From CAZSNT01 sp964607765 (GTDB taxonomy: Bacteria > Verrucomicrobiota > Lentisphaeria > Oligosphaerales > JABHEG01): a stretch of DNA of 64,000 bases. The notes under the pieces were generated by a model that worked only from the letters and a program-made list of their open reading frames with translations, was not told where the DNA came from and did not search any database. The stretch is taken from assembly GCA_964607765.1 (NCBI GenBank), contig CAZSNT010000024.1, positions 21,084 through 85,083 on the forward strand, written 5' to 3'. Below, one piece after another: positions 25,707 through 34,781 of this stretch. The translations under genes were made by a program, and so were the position numbers. The first letter of the stretch is position 1; the number at the start of each line of letters is the position of its first letter.

Positions 25707-26525
25707 TCACGGGCTGGTGACGCAGTTGACGGTGACGCGGTCCGTCTGGGCGTTGAATTCGATGGTCCAGGTTTGGCCTCCGGACGTGATCGTCACGGTC
25801 TCGTCGCTAAACAAGGGTTTGAACTCCGGCATGTTTCCTCCCTGTGGCCACTGGTAGGGGGGGATCGGTCCGACCTGTATCTGCCCGGCAGGGGTGAGTC
25901 CCGGGTCGATGAACCAGTTGAGTGAGCCGCCGCCGTTGCTGAACTGGCCGGTGAGCACGTCAAACGAGACACTGACCTGCATGCCTGGCGCGCCCGTGAG
26001 CGTTCCGGTCAGGTTGCTCCACAGGCAGCCGCCCGCGCCCTGATTTCCGCCGTTGCCGGCGTCCGTATCATCCGGGTCGACGATCTGGCCGTTCTCGTTG
26101 TTGATCGGTTCCTGCCGGTTCAGGGGGTTGTTGCCGCGAATGGGGATGACCTGCACAAGCTCGATCTTGTAGTCGCCCCCCGCGACCCCGACCCACACCA
26201 GTTTGCCGCCCGGACCGACAACCCAACCGGCAGGCGGCCAACCGCCGCCCGGTACGGGTTTCGGTTTCGGTTTGGCCTTGGGCTTCGGCGGTTTCGGCAG
26301 CGGCGGCGGCTCGCACGGCCTGGCGATGTACTCCGCCCGCAGCTTGTCCAGGTCGGCACGGTAGCGCTGCAGATTCCCGTCCACGAACTTCTGCGGGTCC
26401 AGCAGCACACCGCCCTTGCCTTTGGGGTTGGCCTTCTGCTGGGCCGATGCAACGTTGCCGATCGACAAGACCAGCAGCGCGAGCAGGCCAATTGAAGCTG
26501 TTCGCATGGCAACGCGTTTCATCAT
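25707..26525 (-). CDS. Exported Pro/Lys-rich protein of unknown function
   Basis: A 272-residue protein with a signal peptide (TASIGLLALLVLSIGNVASA) and AGAGAGG before the ATG pair at 26525/26522. Residues about 70-92 are a Pro-Lys linker (PPLPKPPKPKAKPKPKPVPG), which suits crossing or binding peptidoglycan. The remainder is Gly- and Asn-rich with DPDDTDAGNGGNQGAGG and a beta-rich C terminus. No family is recognised. It is the last gene of the four-gene operon and starts 17 bases after the giant kinase-like protein. Confidence 0.75.
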   Translation of the reverse strand: MMKRVAMRTASIGLLALLVLSIGNVASAQQKANPKGKGGVLLDPQKFVDGNLQRYRADLDKLRAEYIARPCEPPPLPKPPKPKAKPKPKPVPGGGWPPAGWVVGPGGKLVWVGVAGGDYKIELVQVIPIRGNNPLNRQEPINNENGQIVDPDDTDAGNGGNQGAGGCLWSNLTGTLTGAPGMQVSVSFDVLTGQFSNGGGSLNWFIDPGLTPAGQIQVGPIPPYQWPQGGNMPEFKPLFSDETVTITSGGQTWTIEFNAQTDRVTVNCVTSP

Positions 26526-26542
26526 TCGTGCCTCTCTCTGGC

Positions 26543-29500
26543 CTATGCTGCAGCAGCGAGATGCCCGCAGTGGACCGGCGCAAGGCTGGCCTGCTGCTTG
26601 GACTGGGATTCCTGCTGTTTCTTCTCTTCCGCCTCGAGCTTCTTGACCTGCTCGTGCAGTTTGTCCCGGGTCGCCTGCAGCGCGACCATCCGCGCGGTCA
26701 TCTCGGAGAGCTCCTTGACCAGGCTGTTCCAGGCTTTGACTTGGGAGGGGAGCAGGAAGCTGGCGGCGTTCTTCATGAACGACGCTTGGAAGAACGCTTC
26801 ACGGGCGAGTTCCCGAGGCGTTGGCTTGATGTCTCGGATCTGGGCATTTTGAGCGCTTGTGAACGCCTTGCCGTAGTTGCGGTCTTTGACGACCCACGGT
26901 GCGTTCGTGCCAATCAATCCCCGGCCTGCTGCGAAATTGACCTGGGTGTGCTCGTTGAACATCTGGAAATGCTGGTATTGGGCGGCGATCTTCCGCGCCT
27001 GTTCCGGATCGGCCAGTGCCTTGGCAGTCACCTTTGGCAACCCTGTGAACGGCGCCAGATCACTTGACTTCCTGAACGCTATCACGCTGTCTCTGAGGTC
27101 GTTGAGCGCTGCCGTTGCGTTCGTTACGCGAACAACCCCGTCGGCTTCTATCAGCCCGATTCGGTATCGGTTCCCCACTTTGTAGACGTAGATGTTCCCC
27201 GGTTTGAAGTCAGTGAGGATCAGCCCTCTCTTGTTTGCGCGCCGCGTGTAGTCCACCACCGCGTCTCGCACGCCTTTCGGCAGGACGTGGTTGTTCTTGG
27301 CGAGGAAGTCGTCGAGCATCATCCCGTTCACGCGTCCGCCCGGGCCAATGTACTCTTTGACGAGCATGGGCGGACCGCCGGGGGCCCTGGCCGTTCCGCG
27401 GATGCGTGCGTACTCCAGGCCTGCTCCGTCCAGCAGCTTGGCCCCGGCGATTTCGCGCTGCAGTCCGCCTTCCTGTCCTTTCCTGAACTCCTTCAGCACG
27501 CAAGTACGACCGTTTATCGTGCCGCGCATGACCCTGGCCGTGCCGCCCTTGTCGCTGAGCAGCGTGAACGTTCGTGCATCCTCCCCCTTCAGCGGGATCT
27601 CGCCGTAGCTGCTTTTGGGTTTGTTGCGGCGGCGGTAACGCTCGAACGCCTGGTTCATCATCACCGTCTGCTGCCGCTTGAGGATCTCGGTGCGCCCTGT
27701 GAGTTTGTCCAGCTCGGTCTTCACCTTCTGCAACTCGCCGAACAGCTTTCTGTATTGAGAGCGGTATGCCTTGTTGGTGATGCGTCCTTTCTCGAGGCGC
27801 TGCTTCAATCGAGCCATGCGGTTCTGCATCTGGGCTTCACGCCGGGCCCCCTCGGCGATCACTTTGGTCCGTTTTCGGGCCTGTTCGTGTGCCTTCTGCA
27901 GGTTCTTCCGGTAAGCCGCCTGGTCGAGCTTCCGAATCCTGTTCTGCATCGCGAGGATGCGTTGGCCGGTTGCCGTGTTGAGCAGTGCCTTGGGTACCTT
28001 GATCCGCAGGAGCTTCGGGCCGAGACTGGCAAGGATGTCAAGCATCACCTGTGGCGTCGCTTCCGCGCCTTTGAGCTTGATGTTGAGCATCCGGATGGCC
28101 TCTGACATCTTGGCCATCTCGCCGAGCACGCGTCGGACGGCGACAGGATCTCCCTTGTCCACGGCCTCCTTGAACGAGGCACAGACATTCTCGTCGATGT
28201 CAGCAACTTTGGTCTCCCATTCCCGGATCTTCTTCACTACCCCGTCCCCGGCCGCCTTCCATGCCGCGTACAGTGTCTTGCGCAGGGCCATGTTCTCGTT
28301 GTAGAAAGGGTCGCCCTTCTGTTTGCGCACTTCTTCGTGGAGGGACGACTTCTTGTGGCCGAGGGGGTTCCAGATGGACTCGGCGATGGACGTGCTCAGA
28401 TCGCCGACGGCGGCCAGAACCGCTTCGCCCGTCCCGCGGTACCGTTTGTCCATGACGTCTGTCCAGGTGCCTTTCGGCGGCGGGTCGACGTACAAGGACG
28501 GAGCCAGCACATCGGCGCCGAGGGCTTTGCCGAGCGGGCGCATCACGTTCAGCGCCGCTCGGCCCCAGGTGCCGTTCGTCCTGTGAAGGCGCGTCTTGAG
28601 GCGTTTGAAGATGCCGCTCAAGTACTCGCAGTCCCGGGCCAACTGCTTGCGTCCGTCCGGGACGAACTTGAGCGGCTCCGGCGCTTTTCGCGTTAGTTTG
28701 AGTTCCGGCAGTTTGTCGAGCTTCGCGACGGGCCCGAGGATCACGTTCATCCCGGGCAGTCCGGTGTGCAGACTGCCTTTCATGGTGGCTTTGCCCTTGG
28801 GATCGATGAAGACAACTGCGTCGCCTGTGCCGCTGATCTCAGCAGGCATTCCGAGGCAGTGCTCGTGGGTCCCCGCGTAGAACATGCCGGCCAGGTCTTT
28901 CTTGGTCTTGTCGTGCGTCTTGACCAGTGCGTCCAGTTCATCCTGTGCCATTCCCAAGGCGTCCCGGAGCCCTGTCACCTTGCCGAACGGCCCGGGCGGC
29001 ATGCGCGCGATACGGCGTTGACGCTCCAGATTGTCCTTGACGCCGACCGTGGCCTTGGCAATGCGCTGCTCGAGCGCCTTCTTTGCATCCGCCTTGCGCT
29101 GGGCGTTGACTGCCGCCCACTCGTCGAGCAACTGCTTCTGCTTCGTCTTGAGTGCGGCGATCTTGTTGTTCATCTCCGGCCCGAACTCGAACATGCCGTA
29201 GGGCAGGCCGTCACCGATACGCGGCGGGCCGCCGTCACTGGCCTTGAGTTGAATCAGGGATGAGCGGCGTTCCTTGGGGAGCTTGGCGAGCAGCCCGCTG
29301 ACACGGTCCTCGAGCAATACGGAGACCTTCTTGTATCTGGTGCCGCCGCCGAAGCCTTTGTATGGGACGGGGACCTCACGGCATTCCTTCTTGAACGCGG
29401 CCCATTTCTGCTCGATCTGCTTGAACGCCTGGTCCAGCTTCTTCTGTTCGGCGGCCACGATCACCTTGGCCTGCTCGAGCCACTTCTTGCGGTCGGCTTC

Positions 29501-31189
29501 GAGTTTGAAGTACTTCTCCGGAATGTCGTAGGCGATGGCTTCCATGAGTTTGGTGGGCGGCTCGCAGGAGACAGCTAGCTGTTTCTCGCGGTGCGCGATC
29601 TGGCTGAAGAGGACCGGGCAGTCCGCTCTGTTGTCGCAGGGCCGCACCGGGGGAGGGGGGGGCGCGGGCTTGATCACGTCGCCCGGCTTGAGGTTGTGCG
29701 GCACGAGTTCTCCGGCCTGGTTTTTCTTGTTCACCACAACGGGGGCCTGCGCCCAGTTCTTGACCTGACTTCGGCCCCCTGCCGCGCCGCTCCGGGCCTG
29801 TTGCTTGATCTGCCGCTGCGCCTCGGGCAGAGAGCCGTCGCCGCAACCGGTCAGGTGGATGCTCGCGACGGCCGGTCGGACTTGGTAGTTCTGCAGGCCC
29901 TGACCCTGGTCGATCGAGTCAAGGTGCGCCTCCAACTGGTATTGCCCGTCTCCCCAATACTTGCAGTCGAATGTGAAATGCTCCGGGCCACTCTTCTCGA
30001 TCAGCACTTTGCCGACATAGGATTTGCCTTGCCATCCCATCGCCTTGAGCACCCAGCGCGGCTTGCGGTAGAGCTGGCGTTTGGACTCGGCGCGGCCCAC
30101 AAAGCCCCAGCGCGATTCGGCGCTGAGCTTGGTTCGGGACGCGAAGCAGCGGAACGAGCGGGAGCCGCACCCGTGCCGGCTTGCCTGCAGGCTGATGCCC
30201 GTACCCGCGAACCCGACCGGCAGCTCGATCGAGACCCCGGTGATGGCCTCGGAACGCTCGTGCTTCCGGTCGTGGATCTCGAGGATGGGCGACGTGATGG
30301 GGCCGAGCGGGAAGGCCGGCTTCGCCCCGGCGTCGAGGCTGGCCCGGAACCGGTACAGGCCCTGCTCCTTGAACGCAAACAGCTCGGGGTCGCGCGTGCC
30401 GGTGGCGACTTGGCGCGTTGCGAACGTCTTCCAGTTCTTGCCGTTCTCGTCGCCGCGCTCGACCGTGATCGTGTGAGATTCTCCGACGGGCACGTCCTTG
30501 CGGTCGACGCGCGTCATGCCGCCCGTTATACGCCCGTAGGAGTTCCACGTCATGGGCTGCGTGATCACACCGTAGTCTCCCACGACGCGGATCGGGATGG
30601 CCTCGCCCGTCCATTTCGGCTTGGCGAAGCTGGGGCGCTCGAGCCGGTAGCGCAGCAAGCCTGATGTCCAGTCCTGTTTCCTCGCCACGTCGAAAGTGGC
30701 GGAGTAAACCGGGCCGAGCGGGAAGCAGGGCGGCGTGCCGCCGGTGAGCTCAGCCTTGATCCGGTACGTGCCCACCTCGTCGAAGGTGAAGCGCTGCGTC
30801 GCGCTGCCGCCGTCTTTGACCGTTCGGGTTGAGACGACCTGCCAGTCGCTGGCTTTCGCGCCACGCTTCTCGACGGTCAGCACATGCGGCTCGCCGACTG
30901 CTGCGTTCTTGCGGTCCGTGCGGGTGTACCCGCCCGTGACGCGGCCTTTGGTGTCCCACGTCATGGCCTGCGTTACAGCGCCGTAGTCGCCGCGCACGCG
31001 TATCGTCAGGGACTCACTCACCTGCTTGCCGAGGGAGAGGCTCTCGTGTTCGATGCGCCAGCGCAGCAGTTGCCCGCGGGCCGCGGGCAGCGCCAGAAAC
31101 AGGACGGCGGATGCCGCGGCGAGAGCGCGACGCTGCGCCCCCAGGCCGCGTCCCACCGTCCCCAATCCGGATGCGTTTTCTCTGGTCAT
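26543..31189 (-). CDS. 1548-residue exported protein with repeated beta domains, coiled coils and a C-terminal kinase-like fold
   Basis: The N terminus has a signal peptide (LAAASAVLFLALPAARG). Residues about 40-170 and 170-310 are two copies of one beta domain (each with RVxGDYGxxTQxMTW, GGxTRxDRK and FPLGP). Pro-rich and helical, coiled-coil-prone segments fill about 480-1190. Residues about 1196-1400 look like a protein kinase: GRTCVLKEF with Lys near 1232, LQREIAGAKLL for the helix-C Glu, MLVKEYIG as hinge, LILTDFKPGNIYV near 1328 for the catalytic loop (Asp, Lys and Asn kept) and GLIEADGVV in place of DFG near 1348. A further helical tail follows. A kinase fold on an exported protein is unusual; an extracellular kinase, effector or toxin role is inference. 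It lies 19 bases from the barrel gene. Confidence 0.8.
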   Translation of the reverse strand: MTRENASGLGTVGRGLGAQRRALAAASAVLFLALPAARGQLLRWRIEHESLSLGKQVSESLTIRVRGDYGAVTQAMTWDTKGRVTGGYTRTDRKNAAVGEPHVLTVEKRGAKASDWQVVSTRTVKDGGSATQRFTFDEVGTYRIKAELTGGTPPCFPLGPVYSATFDVARKQDWTSGLLRYRLERPSFAKPKWTGEAIPIRVVGDYGVITQPMTWNSYGRITGGMTRVDRKDVPVGESHTITVERGDENGKNWKTFATRQVATGTRDPELFAFKEQGLYRFRASLDAGAKPAFPLGPITSPILEIHDRKHERSEAITGVSIELPVGFAGTGISLQASRHGCGSRSFRCFASRTKLSAESRWGFVGRAESKRQLYRKPRWVLKAMGWQGKSYVGKVLIEKSGPEHFTFDCKYWGDGQYQLEAHLDSIDQGQGLQNYQVRPAVASIHLTGCGDGSLPEAQRQIKQQARSGAAGGRSQVKNWAQAPVVVNKKNQAGELVPHNLKPGDVIKPAPPPPPVRPCDNRADCPVLFSQIAHREKQLAVSCEPPTKLMEAIAYDIPEKYFKLEADRKKWLEQAKVIVAAEQKKLDQAFKQIEQKWAAFKKECREVPVPYKGFGGGTRYKKVSVLLEDRVSGLLAKLPKERRSSLIQLKASDGGPPRIGDGLPYGMFEFGPEMNNKIAALKTKQKQLLDEWAAVNAQRKADAKKALEQRIAKATVGVKDNLERQRRIARMPPGPFGKVTGLRDALGMAQDELDALVKTHDKTKKDLAGMFYAGTHEHCLGMPAEISGTGDAVVFIDPKGKATMKGSLHTGLPGMNVILGPVAKLDKLPELKLTRKAPEPLKFVPDGRKQLARDCEYLSGIFKRLKTRLHRTNGTWGRAALNVMRPLGKALGADVLAPSLYVDPPPKGTWTDVMDKRYRGTGEAVLAAVGDLSTSIAESIWNPLGHKKSSLHEEVRKQKGDPFYNENMALRKTLYAAWKAAGDGVVKKIREWETKVADIDENVCASFKEAVDKGDPVAVRRVLGEMAKMSEAIRMLNIKLKGAEATPQVMLDILASLGPKLLRIKVPKALLNTATGQRILAMQNRIRKLDQAAYRKNLQKAHEQARKRTKVIAEGARREAQMQNRMARLKQRLEKGRITNKAYRSQYRKLFGELQKVKTELDKLTGRTEILKRQQTVMMNQAFERYRRRNKPKSSYGEIPLKGEDARTFTLLSDKGGTARVMRGTINGRTCVLKEFRKGQEGGLQREIAGAKLLDGAGLEYARIRGTARAPGGPPMLVKEYIGPGGRVNGMMLDDFLAKNNHVLPKGVRDAVVDYTRRANKRGLILTDFKPGNIYVYKVGNRYRIGLIEADGVVRVTNATAALNDLRDSVIAFRKSSDLAPFTGLPKVTAKALADPEQARKIAAQYQHFQMFNEHTQVNFAAGRGLIGTNAPWVVKDRNYGKAFTSAQNAQIRDIKPTPRELAREAFFQASFMKNAASFLLPSQVKAWNSLVKELSEMTARMVALQATRDKLHEQVKKLEAEEKKQQESQSKQQASLAPVHCGHLAAAA

Positions 31190-31208
31190 GCCAAGGGTCC
31201 TTCTCGAC

Positions 31209-33488
31209 CTATCTCACCAGTTCCAGGCTCCACAGCGTCATGTTGACGTGCGGAAAGTCCTCGGCGAACTGGATCTCCACACGGACCTGATCGTCCAGCC
31301 GCCGCGGTACGCCGAGCCGGATCGTGCCGCCGTTCACATCCCACTCCGTGATGCGCACGAAAGCGCCCGTGCGCACATCGTCGATCAACTCGGCGGAGAC
31401 GTCCCCTTTATCCCAGGAACGGCTCGGCGCGCCACAGCGGTCGAGCAGGGCCTGTCTGAGGCGTTGGATGGTCTGCTCAACCGTCTCGGGGCGTCCGACA
31501 TCGCTGAAGTCGACGATCAGCGCGGCCTTGGTCAGCTTGCCGCCGCCGTGTTCGAGCGCGAGTCGCTGGCGCTGATCGAACTCACTGAGGAGCCTGGTTT
31601 CGTAGACGTCTACGCCGGGAAGCTGCAGCACGCCGCCCACGTCAGCGGCAGCCAGGCGTGCCCGCACGTCGGCCATGTCCGTGCCCGGGCGAAACTCACG
31701 CACGTCCAGGGGCGCGTCGGGCGCCGGCGGTACGTAGGGCGCGTGCTCCGGGCGCGGCGCGGGTGCGGGCCGGTCTGCACCGGGCCGTGGCCGCCGCGCA
31801 CTGCCGCCGAAACGGTGCGTCCAGTACACTGCCACGCGATACGAATGCGTGTTGCGCGCTTCTTCGGGCTCGCGGTGTTCATCGGTGAGTTCCACGCCGA
31901 ACACATCCTGCGCCAGAGCGTAGGTGTAGGTGAGATTCTGCGAGAAGACGCCGACATCCGTGCCTTCCGCGCGTCGGTCCTGGTGACTGAATGACATCGC
32001 GTAGCCGAAGCTGTGCGCACCGCCCTGGAGATTGACGGCCAGCGTGGGGTACAGATCCAGAGCCTTGCTGTCGGGGTGATCGATCTTGCGCACCACGACA
32101 CCGGGCGCGATGTTGCCCCGCAGCCCGCGGATCTGTAGGGGGTGGTCGAGGCCGCCGCGGATCTCGGTCGTACCGCTGTTGCGCGGCTGGTTGAGCCGGT
32201 CGTCCACGTCCTGGTGGTAGAAGCCGAGCCGCGCGGTCAATCGTTCGGCGATCGGCTTACTCAGGTCCAGGGACACGGTCTTGAGGAGCTGATTCGTGCC
32301 GCGCTTGTAGCGGTCTTCCACGTCCTGGATGTGAGCGTCCAGGTTGCCGGACAGATTGTCGATCAGCGCCGGGAAGAGTCGCCCGCTCAGAGTCAGGCCG
32401 TAGGTGTTGGTATCGACGGGATTGTCGGTCTCCCATGCGTCGCGGAAGTGCTGGACGCGACCCCGGAGCCGGGTGCCGCCGGCAAAGCGCCAGCCCACGT
32501 GCCCTTCCAGGGACTCGCGGTCTGCGCCCACACTCGCCCCTTCCGGGCGGTAGTCGCGTTCGTAGGCCTCGTAGCGCAGCCGGTACGTCAGCGGCGATTC
32601 GCTCTTGCCGGCTGCCTGGAGGAACAGGGCGTTGGCGTCACGGCGCTGCCCGCTTTCGGCGTCCGTCGTGCCGTCGTGGTCGCCTTGGAAACGGCCGATC
32701 TCTCCCTCCAGTGTGATGTCTTGGTCTGCGACGTGGAACACTCTCTCGCCCGCCAGGCTGTAGACGTGCTGACGCCGGGCCAGGACGCTGTCGTCAGCTG
32801 CGCCTTGACGGTAGTTGAAAGCGTAGTTCAGACTCAGTTTGCCGAGGGCAGGCGTTTCGGTGAGCCATGAGACGCCGTGCGTGAAACTGTCACGGGCCTG
32901 CAGGTGGCGCCAAGACGGCGGATCCGGGCTCAGACCGGAGACGAGAACCAGCGAGTGTTTTTCATCCTCACCCCCAATCTCGGGATGCAACTCGAGCCTC
33001 AGGCCTTTCAGCGACTTCTGCAGCGTTCGGTAGCTGAAGTAGCCGTAGACATCCCCGAGCTCGAGCCGGTAGGGCAGGGCCACATCCCCGCGCTCGTGGA
33101 ACAGGCGCAGCCGCTCCGGGATGATGCCGTTGTCCGTGCTGCGGTAGGTTGACTCGTTGATCACGGCCTGGACTTCGCCGCGCCAGCGGTTGTAGGGACC
33201 GGCACGATGATCCCAGCGCAGGGACAGTTCGTCATACCACTGCCCGCCCGTGGCCGGGTAGGGACTTGCATCGGTGTCGCCTCTCACGTCGTACGACTCA
33301 AACCGCAGCGTGTTGGCGCCCGAAATGCCGGCCTCGGCCAGCGCCACATCCGCGTCGGCCACGCGCGCCGCCAAAGGACTCTGAGCATCGGCCGTTGCTG
33401 CCCCGAGCAGTAAGCCCACGGCAACACACAGAATCAGCAACACGCCCGCGTGCCGCCTCCCCAGTCCAAGCAGAGCCGTTGTCGTCAT
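31209..33488 (-). CDS. Predicted outer-membrane beta-barrel with C-terminal globular domain
   Basis: A 759-residue protein with a signal peptide (VLLILCVAVGLLLGAATADA). Residues about 55-560 are a long run of alternating hydrophobic and polar, aromatic-ended strands (LSLNYAFNYRQG, LTARLGFYHQDV, RVAVYWTHRFGG), as in outer-membrane barrels. A Pro-rich linker (about 565-595) leads to a C-terminal domain of some 160 residues, ending in LWSLELVR. It begins 4 bases after the stop of the small exported protein and is followed by the kinase-like protein. It may anchor or export the partners, but no known secretion family is recognised. The barrel call is from composition only. Confidence 0.65.
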   Translation of the reverse strand: MTTTALLGLGRRHAGVLLILCVAVGLLLGAATADAQSPLAARVADADVALAEAGISGANTLRFESYDVRGDTDASPYPATGGQWYDELSLRWDHRAGPYNRWRGEVQAVINESTYRSTDNGIIPERLRLFHERGDVALPYRLELGDVYGYFSYRTLQKSLKGLRLELHPEIGGEDEKHSLVLVSGLSPDPPSWRHLQARDSFTHGVSWLTETPALGKLSLNYAFNYRQGAADDSVLARRQHVYSLAGERVFHVADQDITLEGEIGRFQGDHDGTTDAESGQRRDANALFLQAAGKSESPLTYRLRYEAYERDYRPEGASVGADRESLEGHVGWRFAGGTRLRGRVQHFRDAWETDNPVDTNTYGLTLSGRLFPALIDNLSGNLDAHIQDVEDRYKRGTNQLLKTVSLDLSKPIAERLTARLGFYHQDVDDRLNQPRNSGTTEIRGGLDHPLQIRGLRGNIAPGVVVRKIDHPDSKALDLYPTLAVNLQGGAHSFGYAMSFSHQDRRAEGTDVGVFSQNLTYTYALAQDVFGVELTDEHREPEEARNTHSYRVAVYWTHRFGGSARRPRPGADRPAPAPRPEHAPYVPPAPDAPLDVREFRPGTDMADVRARLAAADVGGVLQLPGVDVYETRLLSEFDQRQRLALEHGGGKLTKAALIVDFSDVGRPETVEQTIQRLRQALLDRCGAPSRSWDKGDVSAELIDDVRTGAFVRITEWDVNGGTIRLGVPRRLDDQVRVEIQFAEDFPHVNMTLWSLELVR

Positions 33489-33492
33489 CGCG

Positions 33493-33987
33493 CTATTCCG
33501 TTTTCCGGGGCTTCGTCTGGATCACTTCGAAGATGAATTCATTGACGCCTTCCCGCTTCTGGAAGCCATCCCCCGCAGTGTTGTACTCGATTTGGGTCGT
33601 GACCGTGGCTGAGATTCTGCTGACGATCAGCAGGGAGTCGCCGTGCGGTTTTCTGTATTGAGCAACGGTCTGGATATGCTGTATGGACATGATCCGCAGC
33701 GTGGCGTCGCGCGGCACCTTGCTGTCGATCGCGTCCAGCAACCGTGACTTGTCGTAGAAGCCCGGACCGAGTCCCTTGCCGAAATCCGGCGTGTTCCACG
33801 AAGTCAGGAACTTGCGTACCAGCGCCTCGGCGACACGATGACCCACAGGCTCAACGGCTGCGACGCGTTTCGCTCCCGCAGGCAGCTTCCCAGGCTTTGC
33901 GATGGGCTGGAAACCACGGAACTCGCCGGCGGCGGCAGCAAGAACCAGGAGAGTGCAGACGGGAACGGAGATGCGCACGGGAACCAT
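33493..33987 (-). CDS. Small exported protein of unknown function
   Basis: A 164-residue protein. The ATG at 33987 follows AGGGG and opens a signal peptide (ISVPVCTLLVLAAAAG); an upstream in-frame ATG at 34083 has no such signal. The body is soluble, with PGFYDKSRLLDAIDSKVP and a strand-rich C-terminal half (SLLIVSRISATVTTQIEYN). It looks like a small NTF2- or lipoprotein-like fold but I do not recognise the family. First gene of the four-gene operon. Confidence 0.7.
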   Translation of the reverse strand: MVPVRISVPVCTLLVLAAAAGEFRGFQPIAKPGKLPAGAKRVAAVEPVGHRVAEALVRKFLTSWNTPDFGKGLGPGFYDKSRLLDAIDSKVPRDATLRIMSIQHIQTVAQYRKPHGDSLLIVSRISATVTTQIEYNTAGDGFQKREGVNEFIFEVIQTKPRKTE

Positions 33988-34086
33988 CGCTTTGCCCCTT
34001 CGATTGCCCTGACGCTTGTTGGCACAGAGCAATCTATGCGGAGCATATCGGGTCGTCAAGCGTGGCGGGCGCCGCCCGGCCATGCT

Positions 34087-34524
34087 TCAGGACAGTAACC
34101 GCCGGAGCGCGAGGATGTCGATCTGGTCCTTCTCGCGTCGTGTTCCCGTCTTCGTGCGGATCAGGGCTTGCGGTCCGAGGAAGGGAATGTCGTCCGGGGA
34201 CAGCCGCACGTCGTCAGCGTAGTCGGCGTAGGTGCGGCCGTCGAGGACCGTGAACATGTCCAGTGGGAACTGCTCCACGAGCCGCACGGCGCCAGGCTCC
34301 AGGCTGAAGTCTTCCCCGCTGAGTTCCGCTGCGTATCCCTCACCCCAGGATCTGAGAGTCTCCAGCAGCGTTCTCACGTTGTCCGGCGAGGCATCCACCA
34401 GGATGTCGACATCCTCGGTTGCCCGCACGAACCCGTTCAACGCGCACGCGACCCCGCCAACAACGACAAATCGCACACGTTCTGCGACGAGCAGCCGGAG
34501 CAGTTCGGCGAAATCAAGATCCAA
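34087..34524 (-). CDS. Nucleotidyltransferase-fold protein (MNT/AbiEii-like)
   Basis: A 145-residue protein with a TTG start at 34524, preceded by GGGAGAGGACGCG. FVVVGGVACALNGFVRATED followed directly by VDILVD is the GG...DxD signature of nucleotidyltransferases, with a later acid in PLDMFTVLDG. LIRTKTGTRREKDQID near the C terminus is typical of stand-alone nucleotidyltransferases in this group. Members include toxin-antitoxin and abortive-infection proteins (MNT, AbiEii) and uncharacterised enzymes. Its start overlaps the end of a 55-codon gene, so the two are coupled. Confidence 0.8.
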   Translation of the reverse strand: MDLDFAELLRLLVAERVRFVVVGGVACALNGFVRATEDVDILVDASPDNVRTLLETLRSWGEGYAAELSGEDFSLEPGAVRLVEQFPLDMFTVLDGRTYADYADDVRLSPDDIPFLGPQALIRTKTGTRREKDQIDILALRRLLS

Positions 34525-34681
34525 CGCGTCCTCTCCCGACGATTCTCCGGCAACGTTGCCGATCCGGAGTCCTATCCCGGCAGCCCAGTTTCTGCATACT
34601 CACGTAGAGGCGCCAGAGCTGGGTCAGGGGGTCGCTGTCAGCACGTTTGCGTCCCACCTGCTTGCGCACGAACTCACTCAT
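34514..34681 (-). CDS. Small ORF coupled to the nucleotidyltransferase
   Basis: A 55-codon frame starts at ATG 34681 after CGGAGCTGATCC, a good ribosome-binding site, and ends in TGA at 34514-34516, overlapping the TTG start of the nucleotidyltransferase. It begins MSEFVRKQVGRKRADSDPL and TQLWRLYVSMQKLG and has many Arg residues towards the end (CRRIVGRGRVGS). The arrangement suggests translational coupling and a partner protein. The last 20 residues have low-complexity composition, so a frameshift or a chance ending is possible. Confidence 0.5.
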   Translation of the reverse strand: MSEFVRKQVGRKRADSDPLTQLWRLYVSMQKLGCRDRTPDRQRCRRIVGRGRVGS

Positions 34682-34781
34682 GGATCAGCTCCGGGTTGGT
34701 GCCCTGAACCAATCTAGTGTTCGGTGGACCGGTTGTCACTCCGGTGGTCCATGGAATGGCTGCGACTGTGACCGGGAGCAC

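Noticed and set aside
25707..33987. Type VI or type IX secretion locus
   Set aside because: No VgrG, Hcp, PorU or T9SS sorting-domain motifs are seen.
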